Source of the DNA: Microcoleaceae cyanobacterium UBA11344
GTDB lineage: Bacteria > Cyanobacteriota > Cyanobacteriia > Cyanobacteriales > Microcoleaceae
Assembly (NCBI GenBank): GCA_003483675.1
Contig: DMYK01000161.1
Coordinates: 1,041-17,227, forward strand
Length of the DNA: 16,187 nt
Direction of reading: 5' to 3'
In this document: piece after piece, positions 1 to 7,530 of the stretch
Position numbering within the stretch: the first letter of the stretch is position 1
Layout: every line of letters begins with the position of its first letter
Notes under the pieces: generated by a model
What the model was told of the DNA's origin: nothing
The model's input: only the letters and a program-made list of their open reading frames with translations
Databases searched by the model: none
Position numbers and translations under genes: made by a program

Positions 1-969
1 AACTAACAATACTGCGATCGCATTCACCAACAGAGTGATGACAAATAGAATTAGGGCTAAATACATCAAAGCGCCGATGTGCAGCGGTTCGAGAGCTTCC
101 CGAAATTGACTTGCCAAAACAGCGGGAATTGAGTAGCTGGGAGCTAGCAGGGATTTGTTGATTTGAATCGAGTTACCAATCACCATTGTGACGGCCATTG
201 TTTCGCCTAAAGCGCGTCCCAAGGCCAAGATGGTAGCTCCGATAATACCAGAACTAGCTGCTGGTAATAACAACTTAAATATCGTTTCCCAACGGGTTGC
301 TCCCAGGGACATTGAAGCACTTCGCAAATCTGCGGGAACTGACATCAATACATCACGACTGATGGCGGCTACTGTTGGCAAAATCATAATTGATAATAGT
401 ACCCCAGCCGGCAGCATTCCCGGCCCCAAAGGTTCGCTGCTAAACAGGGGAAACCAACTGAAATTGTTAAATAGCGACTGCTGTAATGGTAGCAGAAAGG
501 GAATGAGAACAAAGATTCCCCAAAGGCCAACTATGACGCTGGGAATGGCTGAGATTAATTCAACCATGAATCCCAAGGGCGATCGCACCCAAAGAGGCAA
601 AAAGTTCTCGCTGGTAACTATAGCTACTGAAAGTCCTAAAGGAAGTGCGATGATTATGGCGATCGCAGAACTAATCACAGTGCCGTAAATAAACGGCAGA
701 GCCCCAAACTGTAACTCACCGATATCCCACTTGGGATTCCAGAGGAATGAGAGTCCAAAATGACTAATAGCAGGCCAAGCATCTTTAAAAATTATCGCGC
801 TCATCCAGAACAGCGTGCCCGCTGTCGCTAAGGCAAAAGCCCATACAAATAGTGTAAATCCTGACTCCAACCATAAACCTTCACCAGAAGTATCTGTCAA
901 GTCTACTTCTGTGTTTATTTCTGCTGGCTGCCGAGTCAATTTTTCCGGTTTCTTGGCAAAATTGGTCAT
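1..969 (-). CDS. pstC: Phosphate ABC transporter permease PstC (3' end cut by window)
   Basis: Inner-membrane subunit of the high-affinity PstSCAB phosphate importer; it forms the phosphate channel with PstA. Reading down from the ATG at 969-967 gives 323 codons with no stop before the window edge, so probably only a few C-terminal residues are missing. Hydrophobic segments sit near residues 35-60, 92-120, 135-165 and 180-205, with one more at the end. The permease EAA-type loop is visible as SLGATRWETIFKLLLP followed by ILALGRALGETMAV, which is typical of PstC. The N-terminal 30 residues are polar and cytoplasmic. It follows pstS on the same strand after about 350 bases holding a hairpin repeat, so it is probably expressed from the pstS Pho promoter; pstA would be expected beyond the edge. 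The family call is firm. Confidence 0.93.
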   Translation of the reverse strand, partial: MTNFAKKPEKLTRQPAEINTEVDLTDTSGEGLWLESGFTLFVWAFALATAGTLFWMSAIIFKDAWPAISHFGLSFLWNPKWDIGELQFGALPFIYGTVISSAIAIIIALPLGLSVAIVTSENFLPLWVRSPLGFMVELISAIPSVIVGLWGIFVLIPFLLPLQQSLFNNFSWFPLFSSEPLGPGMLPAGVLLSIMILPTVAAISRDVLMSVPADLRSASMSLGATRWETIFKLLLPAASSGIIGATILALGRALGETMAVTMVIGNSIQINKSLLAPSYSIPAVLASQFREALEPLHIGALMYLALILFVITLLVNAIAVLLV

Positions 970-1106
970 ACCCTAGTTATTACGTAAACAGTGAAATATT
1001 TGCTCGATCGACGAGTAATTCCAACCAACTGATCGGGTGCACTGCTCACCATTGGTGTCAACTTAAGACTGAAACCCTCTGTCTCTATGCTTATATCGAA
1101 GTCTCT

Positions 1107-1240
1107 ATCCCCCTAAATCCCCCTTAAGAAGGGGGACTTTGAGAGGATCCTAAATCCCCGTAAATCCTCCTCGCATCCCCCTTAGGAAGGGGACCCCGAA
1201 TACTCCGGTTCCCCCCTTGAGAAGGGGGGGTTAGGGGGAT
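1107..1240. repeat. Three-hairpin repeat element with inverted ends, between pstS and pstC
   Basis: The element starts ATCCCCCTAA (1107-1116) and ends with its exact complement TTAGGGGGAT (1231-1240). Inside are three short palindromes: CCCCCTT-AAG-AAGGGGG (1119-1135), CCCCTT-AGG-AAGGGG (1178-1192) and CCCCCCTT-GAG-AAGGGGGG (1211-1229). Dispersed C5/G5 hairpins of this kind are common between genes in filamentous cyanobacteria. In the pst transcript it would fold into strong stem-loops that could stabilise the pstS message or weaken read-through into pstC. That effect is inferred. It takes up most of the 352-base gap between the genes; no coding signal was seen there. Confidence 0.75.
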
Positions 1241-1321
1241 CTAGGAGCTAAGGGGGAGCGAGAGGAATGTAAAATTTAGATGCGCCTCAGCCCAACTCAT
1301 AACTCCCTGCGATCGCCCAAA

Positions 1322-2350
1322 TTAACCTTTAGCAACCACACTCTGATTAACTGTTTGAATTACCTTTTGAGCTGTAGCGGTCGGAATTGTAGTAAATTCT
1401 AGCTGTTTGTTGATACCTTGACCTGTTGTCATCACCCAATTAACCATCTTTTTAATAGCATCTGCTTTCGCAGCAGGATACTCTTTATAGATTAACAACC
1501 AAGTCAAACCAACAATCGGATAACCGTCGTTAGGATTGCCTTCTACTAAGCGGAAATCTGCCGGGAATGTTTCCCCCGCTAAAGCTTTTTCAGCTTCTGC
1601 CAAGTTAGCATCTACAAACCGGCCAGCTTTATTTTGAATAAATGCTGTTTGGAGGCTGTTTTGCCTCGCATAAGTATCTTGAACATAGCCGATCGCACCC
1701 GCTGTATTCTTCACCAAAGCAGCTACGCCGGGGTTTCCTTGACCACTGACAGGGCTTCCAGGCCAACTCGGCTGAGCGGCTGCTTTGACAATGCTGCCGA
1801 TCGCCTGCAAGTGATTAGCAAAAATAAAGGTTGTACCGCTGCTATCTGCCCGTACAACTACTCGAATTGGAGTATTTGGCAAGTTTTTAACTTGTCCAGA
1901 AATTTCGGCTATTTTAGCATCATTCCAGCGAGTAATCTTCCCTTCAAAGATGTCTTTCATCGCATCGGCACTCAACCGTAAACTGTTGACCCCAGGCAAA
2001 TTGTAAACAACTGCAACAGCGCCGCCAGCCGTGGGAACAGCGATTACACCCCGCTTTACTTCGGCTATTTGTGCAGAAGTCATCAGCGCGTCGCTACCTG
2101 CGAAATCAACAGTGCCTGAAATTAATGCTTTGATGCCAGCACCACTGCCGGTTCCTTCATAGTTTACAGTAATTTGATTTGCACTTCTCATCTGAGAGAA
2201 GTAGCGATCGTAAAGGGGTTTGGGAAAAGTGGCTCCCGAACCGTTTAGTGTGACGGCAGCTACAGCGGAACTCATCAAAATCAGCGAAAATGCTGCTGCT
2301 GCTAGCGTAACTATAAAAGCACGTCGCCAACGTCCTGTGAAAAAAAACAT
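1322..2350 (-). CDS. pstS: Periplasmic phosphate-binding protein PstS
   Basis: Binds phosphate in the periplasm and delivers it to the PstCAB transporter. I place the start at the ATG 2350-2348 (342 residues) because it is preceded by a very strong ribosome site, AAGGAGGAGGAGT. The frame is open up to another ATG at 2425, but that one lies only 15 bases from the Pho box and would put 25 basic residues before the signal peptide. From 2350 the protein has a charged N-terminus, a hydrophobic core (about 11-27) and likely cleavage after AVAA (about residue 32). Phosphate-site motifs are present: GSGATFP (37-43), FAGSDA (83-88) and VRADSSGTTFIF (166-177, with Arg167 and Ser171-Gly-Thr). YEGTGSGAG and GAIGYV are also family signatures. 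The length fits PstS/SphX proteins. Confidence 0.95.
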   Translation of the reverse strand: MFFFTGRWRRAFIVTLAAAAFSLILMSSAVAAVTLNGSGATFPKPLYDRYFSQMRSANQITVNYEGTGSGAGIKALISGTVDFAGSDALMTSAQIAEVKRGVIAVPTAGGAVAVVYNLPGVNSLRLSADAMKDIFEGKITRWNDAKIAEISGQVKNLPNTPIRVVVRADSSGTTFIFANHLQAIGSIVKAAAQPSWPGSPVSGQGNPGVAALVKNTAGAIGYVQDTYARQNSLQTAFIQNKAGRFVDANLAEAEKALAGETFPADFRLVEGNPNDGYPIVGLTWLLIYKEYPAAKADAIKKMVNWVMTTGQGINKQLEFTTIPTATAQKVIQTVNQSVVAKG

Positions 2351-2364
2351 ACTCCTCCTCCTTA
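2351..2364 (-). promoter_or_regulatory. Strong Shine-Dalgarno site that fixes the pstS start
   Basis: On the minus strand AAGGAGGAGGAGT ends directly against the ATG at 2350. It holds three overlapping GGAG cores, the strongest ribosome site seen in the window. It supports the inner start over the ATG at 2425. Confidence 0.8.
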
Positions 2365-2429
2365 AATAGCAGACTTTGGGCAATCCCCTCCATAGGATAG
2401 ACCGAAACATACGAGTCAGGGCCACAGAA

Positions 2430-2470
2430 ACAATAAGCTTGTTTTAAATTTTGGTTAAATTTGGATTAAA
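2430..2470 (-). promoter_or_regulatory. Pho box (SphR/PhoB-type operator) upstream of pstS
   Basis: On the minus strand three 8-base units occur at exact 11-base spacing: TTTAATCC (2470-2463), TTTAACCA (2459-2452) and TTTAAAAC (2448-2441). A degenerate fourth, CTTATTGT (2437-2430), follows. The known cyanobacterial Pho box is three PyTTAAPyPy(T/A) repeats separated by 3 bases. The middle unit matches it perfectly, the first at all but the last base, the third only in its core. This predicts induction of pstS, and probably pstC, by phosphate starvation through SphS/SphR. Confidence 0.8.
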
Positions 2471-2529
2471 TTTTTTACAATTAGCTGTTGGGAGAGTTAT
2501 TGGAGAACTTTTTGACTATAAAATACGCA

Positions 2530-2562
2530 GATCCCCGACTTCTTAAAGTGCTGCGGGGTTCT
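2530..2562. repeat. Decayed hairpin repeat after the NYN gene
   Basis: GATCCCCGACTTCTTAAAG is followed by an imperfect complement ending GCGGGG. The outer CCCCG/CGGGG arms pair, while the inner GACTTCTT arm has lost its partner. It resembles a degenerated copy of a GATCCCCGACTTC palindrome common in cyanobacterial intergenic DNA (from memory). It lies between the NYN gene stop (2610) and the pstS Pho box and could help end NYN transcription. Confidence 0.45.
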
Positions 2563-2609
2563 CACAGATGGGGACAAGCTAGGAAAGTGCGATCGCCACT
2601 TCATAATTC

Positions 2610-3785
2610 TTACCGTTTTTCTGAAATTTCAATGTTTGGCATGATTGCCACTTGATGTTCGATACCGATTAATTTTAATTTAAAAACCGCCGATTCCGAC
2701 TGCAAAAATTTGATTAAACTGGAAGTCTTACCGAAAAGTTTTTTCACAATTGAATCAGCATGAAAGTGATATTTAGCAAAAAAATCTTTCTTAATTTTTG
2801 CCACAGGAACAGCATCCTCTTTCAACTCAAGTGTGGCAGCTTCAATTATTTCGACAAGTTTAGTTTTTAAAACATCCAGGGAATCAATAGCTTTTGAATT
2901 GAGAGCAGGTAGGATTTCTGGCAAATTTTGATTGACAGCAACCGTCGCCAAAGATGCTTCAGACAGGGGGGTAACTTCCTTTTGTGCTGACTCCCACAGT
3001 GCTGCTGCATGAGAAGGAGTAGAATTAAAATCAACAGTATGGCGCTCTTTAAAAAGCTCAGCCACACTAGAAAAACGAGCGATTCGCTCATCAATAGATT
3101 TGGATTCAGCCTGCAACAACTCAGTAATTTGATTAGCCAATTCCTCAAAACTAGGAATTTCCATTTCCCGATCGCAAGAATAGTGCTTGCTCTCACCAGT
3201 CTGACAGTTTTCTACAGACAACACAGCATTTTGCCGCCGCACCCGAAAGACAGTCAATCCCTGATTTTGCAACTGATTGCAAAGATGATTTAACAAATTG
3301 TCAGAAGAACAGACAAAAACTTGTTTGACATCCCGATATCGGTATAAAATAGCAGCGCCAAAGGCAATCATTTTACCATCAGCACTATTAGAACCGCCCG
3401 GAACATGAATCAGTTCATAACCGCGATCGTAAAGTTCAGCATCCAACTTGCTCGTACTCGGGTTTTTCCAGTTAGCAAAAGCAATTTTAACTTGCAAGGG
3501 ATAGTCGCACAAACTCGCTAAAAATTGTTCTGTATTAACGTTAAGTTTCAGATTTTCTGAATCTAACAGCAAAATCGCAATCCCGCCGGAATCTGTAGTG
3601 CTTACAGGGGTGATTTCCTGCGGGATAGCTGCGCTTAATTCACTTTCGGTGAATTGGCGACTGAAAGACTGCGGGTCAGGCGGCTCAAAGAATTGTTTGC
3701 GGCAAGCCTTGCAAAGATACCGCTGGCGACCGTTGGGACGGCCATTTTTACGAAGTTGGTCAGATTCACATTTTGGACATTTCAT
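2610..3785 (-). CDS. Zinc ribbon - NYN (PIN-like) nuclease domain - probable LOTUS/OST-HTH protein
   Basis: 391 residues in three parts. Residues 1-33 form a CxxC...CxxC zinc ribbon (Cys3, 6, 25, 28) with a KNGRxNGRQRYLCK linker, like the N-terminus of IS1-family InsA proteins. Residues 67-185 look like a NYN/LabA-type PIN fold: AILLLDSEN strand with Asp75 and Asn78, SNSADGKMIAFGAAI with Asp136, and VFVCSSDNLLNHL with Asp162. These acidic positions correspond to the metal site of NYN ribonucleases. Residues 185-300 are a polar, probably flexible linker. Residues 303-385 (EDAVPVAKIKKDFFAKYH ... LIKFLQ) resemble an OST-HTH/LOTUS domain, an RNA-binding module often joined to NYN. The inferred role is a nucleic-acid-binding RNase or regulator; substrate unknown. 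It lies upstream of pstS on the same strand but pstS has its own promoter, and ubiD is divergent. NYN is fairly sure, LOTUS less so. Confidence 0.8.
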   Translation of the reverse strand: MKCPKCESDQLRKNGRPNGRQRYLCKACRKQFFEPPDPQSFSRQFTESELSAAIPQEITPVSTTDSGGIAILLLDSENLKLNVNTEQFLASLCDYPLQVKIAFANWKNPSTSKLDAELYDRGYELIHVPGGSNSADGKMIAFGAAILYRYRDVKQVFVCSSDNLLNHLCNQLQNQGLTVFRVRRQNAVLSVENCQTGESKHYSCDREMEIPSFEELANQITELLQAESKSIDERIARFSSVAELFKERHTVDFNSTPSHAAALWESAQKEVTPLSEASLATVAVNQNLPEILPALNSKAIDSLDVLKTKLVEIIEAATLELKEDAVPVAKIKKDFFAKYHFHADSIVKKLFGKTSSLIKFLQSESAVFKLKLIGIEHQVAIMPNIEISEKR

Positions 3786-3854
3786 GTAACTACTATTGCA
3801 GCTTGCTCCCTCAGCGGTAAAAAATCACCTATCTTCTTTTTTCTCTTCCTTCGC

Positions 3855-3899
3855 GCCCTACCCTACGGGAACGGCTTCGCCGAACGCGTCTTCGCGGTT
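3855..3899. repeat. Short G/C-rich hairpin repeat between the NYN gene and ubiD
   Basis: CCCTACGGGA is followed by CGGC-TTC-GCCG (3872-3882, a perfect 4-base stem) and then CGCGTCTTCGCGG. The composition differs from the surrounding AT-rich spacer and matches short interspersed repeats known from filamentous cyanobacteria. Either divergent gene's promoter could lie in the rest of the spacer; no clear hexamers were seen. Confidence 0.5.
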
Positions 3900-3973
3900 C
3901 GTTAAACACATATCCCTTGAGCAGTTCAGAAGCCCCATAATAGTAAAAGCAACTTAACATTTATTTAAACACA

Positions 3974-5482
3974 ATGGCTAGAGACTTGCGGGGATTCCTA
4001 AAACTACTCGAAGAACGGGGACAACTGCGCCGGATTAGCGCCTTAGTCGATTCCGACCTAGAAATTGCCGAAATTTCCAACCAAATGCTCCAAAAAGGCG
4101 GCCCAGGCTTACTGTTTGAAAACGTCAAAGGCGCAGAATTCCCGGTGGCGATTAACCTGTTGGGCACGGAACAGCGCGTTTGCTGGGCGATGAACATGGA
4201 AAAGCCGATCGAATTAGAAGAACTCGGCAAAAAATTAGGAATGCTACAACAGCCAAAACCCCCAAAAAAGATTTCCCAAGCCATAGAATTTGGCAAAGTG
4301 CTGTTTGACGTCGTGAAAGCCAAACCCGGCCGCGATTTTTTCCCAGCTTGTCAGCAAGTGGTAATTGAGGGAGAAGGACTGGATTTGCACAAAATCCCGA
4401 TGATTCGCCCCTATCCGGGAGATGCGGGCAAAATTATCACCCTCGGTTTAGTAATTACCAAAGATTGCGAAACCGGCACGCCAAATGTGGGGGTTTATCG
4501 CTTACAGTTGCAGTCAAAAAATACAATGACAGTACACTGGTTATCGGTGCGGGGAGGGGCGCGACACTTGCGGAAAGCGGCGCAGGCTGGTAAAAAATTG
4601 GAAGTTGCGATCGCCCTGGGAGTCGATCCTTTAATCATTCTCGCCGCAGCAACCCCCATTCCTGTAGATTTATCGGAATGGTTATTTGCCGGACTTTACG
4701 GCGGTTCCGGCGTGCAATTGGCCAAGTGTAAAACAGTAGATTTGGAAGTGCCGGCGGACTCGGAAATCGTGTTAGAAGGAACGATTACCCCCGGTGAAGT
4801 TCTGCCCGACGGGCCCTTCGGGGATCACATGGGTTATTACGGCGGTGTCGAAGATTCGCCGCTGGTGCGTTTCAATTGCATGACGCACCGCAAAGACCCG
4901 ATTTATCTGACTACATTTAGCGGGCGGCCACCGAAAGAAGAAGCCATGATGGCGATCGCCCTGAATCGCATTTATACTCCTATTTTGCGGCAGCAAGTAT
5001 CGGAAATTGTCGATTTCTTCTTACCGATGGAAGCCCTGAGTTACAAAGCAGCAATTATCTCCATTGATAAAGCATATCCCGGTCAAGCGCGGAGGGCTGC
5101 TTTAGCATTTTGGAGTGCATTACCACAGTTTACTTACACCAAATTTGTGATTGTTGTGGATAAGAGTATCAACATTCGCGACCCGCGTCAAGTAGTGTGG
5201 GCAATTAGTTCTAAAGTTGACCCAGTTCGGGATGTATTTATTTTGCCGAATACGCCTTTTGATACGTTAGATTTTGCTAGTGAAAAAATTGGTTTGGGAG
5301 GCAGAATGGGGATTGATGCTACTACGAAGATGCCGCCGGAAACCGATCACGAATGGGGTGAAGTTTTGGAGTCAGATCCTGATATGGCGGCGATGGTTCA
5401 GCGGCGTTGGGCTGAGTATGGTTTGGCCGATTTGAATTTGGGAGAAGTTGACCCGAATTTGTTTGGATATGAGATGAAGTAG
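3974..5482 (+). CDS. ubiD: UbiD-family prenylated-FMN decarboxylase
   Basis: 502 residues, close to E. coli UbiD (497). The family decarboxylates aromatic or alpha,beta-unsaturated acids with prenylated FMN and Mn/K ions; in cyanobacteria the role inferred for it is decarboxylation of the prenylated 4-hydroxybenzoate intermediate of plastoquinone synthesis. N-terminal MARDLRGFLKLLEERGQL is typical. Cofactor and metal-site motifs follow: NVGVYRLQ (171-178, conserved Asn and Arg), SEIVLEG (263-269, Glu) and PDGPFGDHMGYYGG (278-291). The C-terminal half shows GLGGRMGIDATTKMP. No internal stop or frameshift. No Shine-Dalgarno site precedes the ATG, which is common in cyanobacteria. The gene stands alone, diverging from the NYN gene and converging on the sulfotransferase-like gene. 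A UbiD paralogue acting on another aromatic acid cannot be excluded. Confidence 0.92.
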   Translation: MARDLRGFLKLLEERGQLRRISALVDSDLEIAEISNQMLQKGGPGLLFENVKGAEFPVAINLLGTEQRVCWAMNMEKPIELEELGKKLGMLQQPKPPKKISQAIEFGKVLFDVVKAKPGRDFFPACQQVVIEGEGLDLHKIPMIRPYPGDAGKIITLGLVITKDCETGTPNVGVYRLQLQSKNTMTVHWLSVRGGARHLRKAAQAGKKLEVAIALGVDPLIILAAATPIPVDLSEWLFAGLYGGSGVQLAKCKTVDLEVPADSEIVLEGTITPGEVLPDGPFGDHMGYYGGVEDSPLVRFNCMTHRKDPIYLTTFSGRPPKEEAMMAIALNRIYTPILRQQVSEIVDFFLPMEALSYKAAIISIDKAYPGQARRAALAFWSALPQFTYTKFVIVVDKSINIRDPRQVVWAISSKVDPVRDVFILPNTPFDTLDFASEKIGLGGRMGIDATTKMPPETDHEWGEVLESDPDMAAMVQRRWAEYGLADLNLGEVDPNLFGYEMK

Positions 5483-5501
5483 GGGAATCAACCGACCTGT
5501 A

Positions 5502-5556
5502 GGGGCGGGTTCGCCAACATTTACGACACAGAACGACAATCTCAAAAACCCGCCCC
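5502..5556. repeat. Inverted repeat after ubiD
   Basis: GGGGCGGGTT (5502-5511) is exactly complementary to AACCCGCCCC (5547-5556), giving 10-base G/C-rich arms around a 35-base loop. It begins 20 bases after the ubiD stop. Dispersed elements with GTAGGGGCGGGTT-like ends are frequent in this type of genome (from memory). It could act in transcription termination or be a small miniature element. Confidence 0.6.
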
Positions 5557-5596
5557 CACCCAACTAATCGAGAATTGTTATTTATTGTACCAGATT

Positions 5597-5627
5597 ACAG
5601 CGGGAACCGCTGTGTATCGTATTTTTT
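5597..5627 (+). terminator. Possible intrinsic terminator between converging genes
   Basis: ACAGCGG-GAA-CCGCTGT (5597-5613) is a perfect 7-base stem with a 3-base loop, extendable outward by GAT/ATC with a bulge. A T6 run follows at 5622-5627, about 8 bases downstream. It lies between the ubiD stop and the stop of the converging sulfotransferase-like gene. The gap before the T run makes it less than canonical. Confidence 0.5.
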
Positions 5628-5653
5628 GTTTAAGTCCCGATAATTAAATTATT

Positions 5654-6421
5654 TTAGTTAACTACTGCACGTTGTCTGAATAATTCTTCATAAATAGGTG
5701 TACAAAGTTCTAAAAGAGGAGTTAGTTCATCGGGAAAATCTATTTCGGTTTTTTGATATGTAAAATTACTAGAATTTAAAACATTTGAATACCAATGGTA
5801 ATATGGTGTTTCCTTTGTCCAACTCAGTGCAGTTTTACTAGGATTTGCTTCCCAGGTAAGCATTTTTTCAGAAAAATCAACTTCAAAATTAGTGCAAATT
5901 AAGTTAAGATAATTTTTAGGTGATAAAACTAAATCATTTGCATCAATAATTAAAGGTGTTTTTTTGGTTAAATTCTTGACTTCTTGAAATAAATTATAAT
6001 GTTGCAGTAAACCCATTTTTTCCAGATTTAATTCTCCTTGAAATTGATTAGCTTTCCAGTATGAAAAAATTGTTTCTTTCGGATTTCTAATCAAAAATAA
6101 ATTATTAAGTTGCTCTATCCAATCTCGACCGAACTCTGGTAAAATATGTTTTGATTGATGTTTTTGAAAAGAAAAAGAAGCACCATTAGGCAATTCACCT
6201 GTAATTTTTTTAATTATGGCGTTATAATCGGTATCTTTGTACTTCGATAGCTCTTCTGGTTGAATAGGTGGATAATTATCTTGACCTTTAATCGCCAAGT
6301 AAGCACTGTAAAAAGGCTCATCATAAACGACACATTCATCTAGTTGCTCAAAAGCACGGGTAATAGCTGTTGAACGGCTTCTCGGATAAAACCACATTGC
6401 TATATGTTTATTAGTTGTCAT
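5654..6421 (-). CDS. Sulfotransferase-like P-loop protein
   Basis: Probably transfers sulfate from PAPS to a small molecule. Counting from the ATG at 6421 (255 residues), the 5'-phosphosulfate loop is near the N-terminus (MWFYPRSRSTAITRAFE) and is followed by VVYDEPFY, typical of a sulfotransferase subgroup with the PRSRST signature. The 3'-phosphate site is LIRNPKETIFSYWK, with the conserved Arg and Ser. A basic QKHQSKHIL stretch lies between them. The frame is also open from a TTG at 6463 (269 residues), overlapping the Rieske gene by 23 bases; I prefer the ATG because the P-loop strand follows it directly, although its ribosome site is weak. It is the last gene of the methyltransferase-Rieske run. 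The gene is visibly A/T-rich and lacks HIP1 octamers, unlike ubiD next door, which may mean later acquisition. Substrate unknown. Confidence 0.72.
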   Translation of the reverse strand: MTTNKHIAMWFYPRSRSTAITRAFEQLDECVVYDEPFYSAYLAIKGQDNYPPIQPEELSKYKDTDYNAIIKKITGELPNGASFSFQKHQSKHILPEFGRDWIEQLNNLFLIRNPKETIFSYWKANQFQGELNLEKMGLLQHYNLFQEVKNLTKKTPLIIDANDLVLSPKNYLNLICTNFEVDFSEKMLTWEANPSKTALSWTKETPYYHWYSNVLNSSNFTYQKTEIDFPDELTPLLELCTPIYEELFRQRAVVN

Positions 6422-6440
6422 GTTTTTATCAAAACTCTCA

Positions 6441-7463
6441 TTAACAATTATCACAAACACCAAAAGTAATACCTAACTCCTTCAGCCAGCGGCGATAGGC
6501 AATAGAAGCGCGATCGCACTGAGTGTGCACTTCTGATGGCCAGTCTGCCTCTGCACTATTTTTGGAGCACAGGGGTAAACGGACTGGACGATGGGATTCC
6601 AACAAAACGGCATCTTGATGAAAAAGTTTATCCTGAAACTCACGCAGTTTTGAGTCAGGAGTTTCCTGCCCATAATTCATTGCTATCCACATCCATATTG
6701 TACATTCTTCTTCACTTACTGGTGTGACAGCAAAGAAAAAAATCATCCGACCTCTAGAAGTATGTTTGACAATATATAACGTTAAGACGCGACAAATTCG
6801 CTGAAAGTAAGTAACTTTTCCTCCTACACCAGTGCCGTCATGATCCGGTTGCCACATCTGCAAATTACTAACAGTAATACCATTTGTGTCTACTTCCACC
6901 TCATAGTCTTCAATTTCTGCTTTTTGGGAATCCCCCACGAATCCTTCATGAGCAAAACAAAAGTGAGAAACATCAAAACCATTCTCGAAAGCACGAAAAG
7001 GACTTGTATGACAGTTATACGGACCCATTAAAACTTTACGATAATTGGAATCCTCCCACTCTGGAAATGGGGCGACATCTTTAGCAGGTTCTCCTAAACA
7101 CACCCACACCAAGCCATAGCGTTCCTGACATTGGTAAGTCTTAATTTCTGCACTTGCTGGTGGCTTTTGCTTAGGGTTAGCGGGAATATGTACGCATTTA
7201 CCAGCTAGATTGTATTCCCAACCATGATACCCACAAATGATGGTATCATCAACGATCTTTCCTAGGGAAATACGAACACCTCGATGGGGACACCGGTCTT
7301 GCCAAACTTGTATAGTAGATTCATTACTATTACTGCGCCACAACGCCAAGTCTTCCCCCAATAGGCGAACTCGCTTAATACTATTAATTTGGCACTCTTT
7401 TGAGATTGCTACAGGATGCCAATCATTTAGAAGAAATTTGTCAGTTGTTACCATAGCGACCAT
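6441..7463 (-). CDS. Rieske non-heme iron oxygenase, SxtT/SxtH-like
   Basis: Catalytic subunit of a Rieske oxygenase, which uses electrons from a reductase and O2 to hydroxylate or demethylate a substrate. 340 residues from the ATG at 7463; an ATG three codons in (MVTTDKFLLNDW) is an equally good start. The [2Fe-2S] ligands are CPHRG (Cys58, His60) and CGYHGW (Cys77, His80). The catalytic iron motif is ENGFDVSHFCFAHE (bridging Asp164, His167, His172), with Asp284 in FHQDAVLLESHRP as the likely third ligand. IQVWQDRCPHRG, AGKCVHIPA, QERYGLVWVCLG and the ending YRRWLKELGITFGVC strongly recall the saxitoxin hydroxylases SxtT and SxtH, as I remember them. No other saxitoxin core gene is present, so the substrate need not be a toxin. 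It sits 67 bases after the methyltransferase gene and 19 bases before the sulfotransferase ATG. No ferredoxin or reductase is nearby. Confidence 0.88.
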   Translation of the reverse strand: MVAMVTTDKFLLNDWHPVAISKECQINSIKRVRLLGEDLALWRSNSNESTIQVWQDRCPHRGVRISLGKIVDDTIICGYHGWEYNLAGKCVHIPANPKQKPPASAEIKTYQCQERYGLVWVCLGEPAKDVAPFPEWEDSNYRKVLMGPYNCHTSPFRAFENGFDVSHFCFAHEGFVGDSQKAEIEDYEVEVDTNGITVSNLQMWQPDHDGTGVGGKVTYFQRICRVLTLYIVKHTSRGRMIFFFAVTPVSEEECTIWMWIAMNYGQETPDSKLREFQDKLFHQDAVLLESHRPVRLPLCSKNSAEADWPSEVHTQCDRASIAYRRWLKELGITFGVCDNC

Positions 7464-7530
7464 ACAATATTTTAGTTTTGAATGTGCAGTATAACCACGA
7501 TCTTCTTGTATTTGTGCAGGAAACTTAATG

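Noticed and set aside
188..688. Long open frame on the plus strand opposite pstC
   Set aside because: The minus strand encodes clear PstC motifs over the same bases; the plus frame has no recognisable domain and no ribosome site.
2351..2425. Longer pstS N-terminus starting at 2425
   Set aside because: It would start 16 bases from the Pho box and add basic residues before a normal signal peptide; the inner ATG has the strong ribosome site.
3786..3973. Small gene in the NYN/ubiD spacer on the plus strand
   Set aside because: The frame runs antisense into the NYN start and through a G/C-rich repeat; it looks non-coding.
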